DNA of 5,709 nt from Nitrososphaeraceae archaeon. GTDB lineage: Archaea > Thermoproteota > Nitrososphaeria > Nitrososphaerales > Nitrososphaeraceae. Shown piece after piece: positions 4,719-5,709 of the stretch; within the stretch, counting starts at the first letter, position 1; each line of letters starts with the position of its first letter. The stretch is from NCBI GenBank assembly GCA_030038695.1, contig JASHSN010000658.1:1-5709 (forward strand), given 5' to 3'. The notes under the pieces are model-generated. The model saw only the letters and a list, made by a program, of their open reading frames with translations. It was not told where the DNA came from and made no database searches. The position numbers and the translations under genes were made by a program.

Positions 4719-5504
4719 TTGGGGTTAACAAATCGCATTACAACGTTACTTAAGCAAAAAGTCAATACTCTGCTAGATAAATATGAAGATCCTAAAGAAG
4801 CTCTAGACTATTCCTACCAAAATCAGATTGAAACAATGAACAAGCTTCGACGTAGCATAGCTGAGGTCGTGACTGCAAAGACTAGGTTGCAGATGCAAAA
4901 GACAAAATTAGTCGATAATATTCGGACTTTGGATGAAGAATCAAGAAGTGCTATCGATCAAGACCGAGAAGATTTAGCAAAATTAGCACTGGAAAGAAAG
5001 AACGCAAACATGTTGCAATTGCAAAACCTAGATAAACAAATAGTAGATATGCAGACGCAGCAGGACAAACTCGAGCAAACAGAGAAACGCCTTTCCACAA
5101 AAGTTGAGGAATTCCGTTCGAAGAAAGAAGTTATAAAAGCTCAATATACCGCGGCTGAAGCTCAAGTACGAATTAAGGAAAATTTGACAGGGATATCAGA
5201 AGAAATGGCGGATGTGGGCGTGGCAATGAATAAGGCAGAAGATAAGACAGAGCAAATGAAAGCTAAAGCACAAGCGTTAGATGAAATGATAGATTCGGGT
5301 GTTCTTACAGATTACACCTCAAATAAAGATGATATAGAAGGCGAGCTCGAAAAAATGACAGTAAAAAGCTCAGTTGATCAGGAACTAGCAAAATTAAAAG
5401 CAGAACGAGATAAAAAACAGAGGAAAACCACAGATCCAGAAGAAAGTGAGACAGTAGTGAAAGAGAAGCAAGAACAAGAACAAGAAGTACAGAATGCCGG
5501 TTGA
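4719..5504 (+). CDS. pspA: PspA/IM30 (phage shock protein A) family membrane-stress protein, 261 aa
   Basis: PspA/IM30 proteins belong to the ESCRT-III superfamily. They bind the inner face of stressed membranes, polymerise, and help keep the proton barrier. The start at TTG 4719 gives MGLTNRITTLLKQKVNTLLDKYEDP, the family's amphipathic membrane-binding helix (about 1-20) ending in the E-D-P motif. Residues 26-205 are almost entirely charged helix with heptad-like Leu spacing, including the conserved core SYQNQIE and the AAEAQVRIKENLTGIS hairpin end. GVLTDYTSNKDDIEGELEK and the family signature SSVDQELAKLK (217-227) follow. Beyond this is an extra tail of about 34 residues rich in Glu, Lys and Gln, longer than in bacterial PspA and probably disordered. 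The gene has its own upstream region and is followed 144 bp later by a separately promoted gene. No pspF or pspBC partner is visible, which is normal for archaea. Confidence 0.92.
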   Translation: MGLTNRITTLLKQKVNTLLDKYEDPKEALDYSYQNQIETMNKLRRSIAEVVTAKTRLQMQKTKLVDNIRTLDEESRSAIDQDREDLAKLALERKNANMLQLQNLDKQIVDMQTQQDKLEQTEKRLSTKVEEFRSKKEVIKAQYTAAEAQVRIKENLTGISEEMADVGVAMNKAEDKTEQMKAKAQALDEMIDSGVLTDYTSNKDDIEGELEKMTVKSSVDQELAKLKAERDKKQRKTTDPEESETVVKEKQEQEQEVQNAG

Positions 5505-5606
5505 AGAAAAAACCGCACGTCCTGAGAGAAGAGTAACCCATGTTGGTAAGCTACAATGTCACCTATGTAGGTAAACACAACAACTAATCCCAATTGCAAC
5601 AAGAGG

Positions 5607-5617
5607 TATATAATAAT
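5607..5617 (+). promoter_or_regulatory. TATA box of the isochorismatase-family gene
   Basis: TATATAATAAT is centred about 37 nt upstream of the ATG at 5649. This predicts transcription starting near 5635 and a short leader of about 14 nt, in contrast to the leaderless genes elsewhere in the window. Confidence 0.5.
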
Positions 5618-5634
5618 AGCAAAATAATAGTAGT

Positions 5635-5640
5635 AAAGGA
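5635..5640 (+). promoter_or_regulatory. Shine-Dalgarno-like site of the isochorismatase-family gene
   Basis: AAAGGA ends 8 nt before the ATG at 5649. It is the only well-placed ribosome-binding site in the window and helps fix this start codon, although the predicted leader is so short that the site would lie at the very 5' end of the message. Confidence 0.4.
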
Positions 5641-5648
5641 ATACCTAT

Positions 5649-5709
5649 ATGAAAAGTTATTCTTCACAAAACACTGCCATATTGATTGTTGACCCGTTCA
5701 ACGATTTTC
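5649..5709 (+). CDS. Isochorismatase-family (cysteine hydrolase) protein, N-terminal fragment
   Basis: Twenty codons are visible before the window ends: MKSYSSQNTAILIVDPFNDF. The hydrophobic strand followed by (I/V)-D-x2-N-D-F is the hallmark start of isochorismatase-like hydrolases, in which the Asp (here Asp15) is part of the Asp-Lys-Cys catalytic triad. The family includes nicotinamidases, isochorismatases and N-carbamoyl amide hydrolases. The part that separates these activities is outside the window, so the substrate cannot be named. It has its own TATA box and Shine-Dalgarno, so it need not be co-transcribed with pspA. Confidence 0.75.
   Translation, partial: MKSYSSQNTAILIVDPFNDF

Noticed and set aside
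5498..5514. Hairpin CGGTT...AACCG at the pspA stop codon as a terminator
   Set aside because: The stem is only 5 bp, no T-run follows, and archaeal termination depends mainly on T-rich stretches.

Overview
The window looks like a piece of an ammonia-oxidising archaeal (Nitrososphaerota/Thaumarchaeota) genome, most likely Nitrososphaera- or Nitrosocosmicus-like. The reasons are a zinc-type seven-iron ferredoxin that begins MPIDPDFPRNHQVIG, an archaeal Hsp20 N-terminus, TATA boxes placed about 24-27 nt before start codons (leaderless transcription), frequent TTG/GTG starts, AT-rich DNA and low coding density. No amo or rRNA marker is present, so the lineage is inferred from protein flavour only.

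Left part (1-1750, minus strand): the 5' end of an IS5-type insertion sequence runs off the left edge. It has cut an hsp20 small heat-shock gene after codon 73, leaving only the N-terminal arm. A 300-bp spacer with the hsp20 promoter follows, then an unrecognised 128-aa protein gene. A ferredoxin gene with a clear promoter lies 63 bp upstream of that gene and may be co-transcribed with it.

Middle (1750-4718): about 700 bp of non-coding or decayed DNA precedes a complete zinc-dependent medium-chain alcohol dehydrogenase gene on the plus strand, which is visibly richer in G+C than its surroundings. Then comes 1.3 kb without an intact gene. Within it lies a small secreted Cys-containing protein gene broken by two frameshifts: one missing A in an A-tract right after the start codon, and a compensating shift about 150 nt later. 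Two further gene-less open frames (4152-4322, 4411-4623) cannot be assigned.

Right part (4719-5709, plus strand): an intact PspA/IM30 membrane-stress coiled-coil protein, then the first 20 codons of an isochorismatase-family hydrolase with its own TATA box and Shine-Dalgarno sequence.

The genes do not form one obvious pathway. Hsp20 and PspA are both stress proteins, and ferredoxin and alcohol dehydrogenase are both redox proteins, but they are on different strands with separate promoters. The main story is an accessory, partly decaying region: one IS-interrupted gene, one frameshifted gene and long gene-poor stretches. I see no CRISPR, tRNA, rRNA or recognisable defence system.
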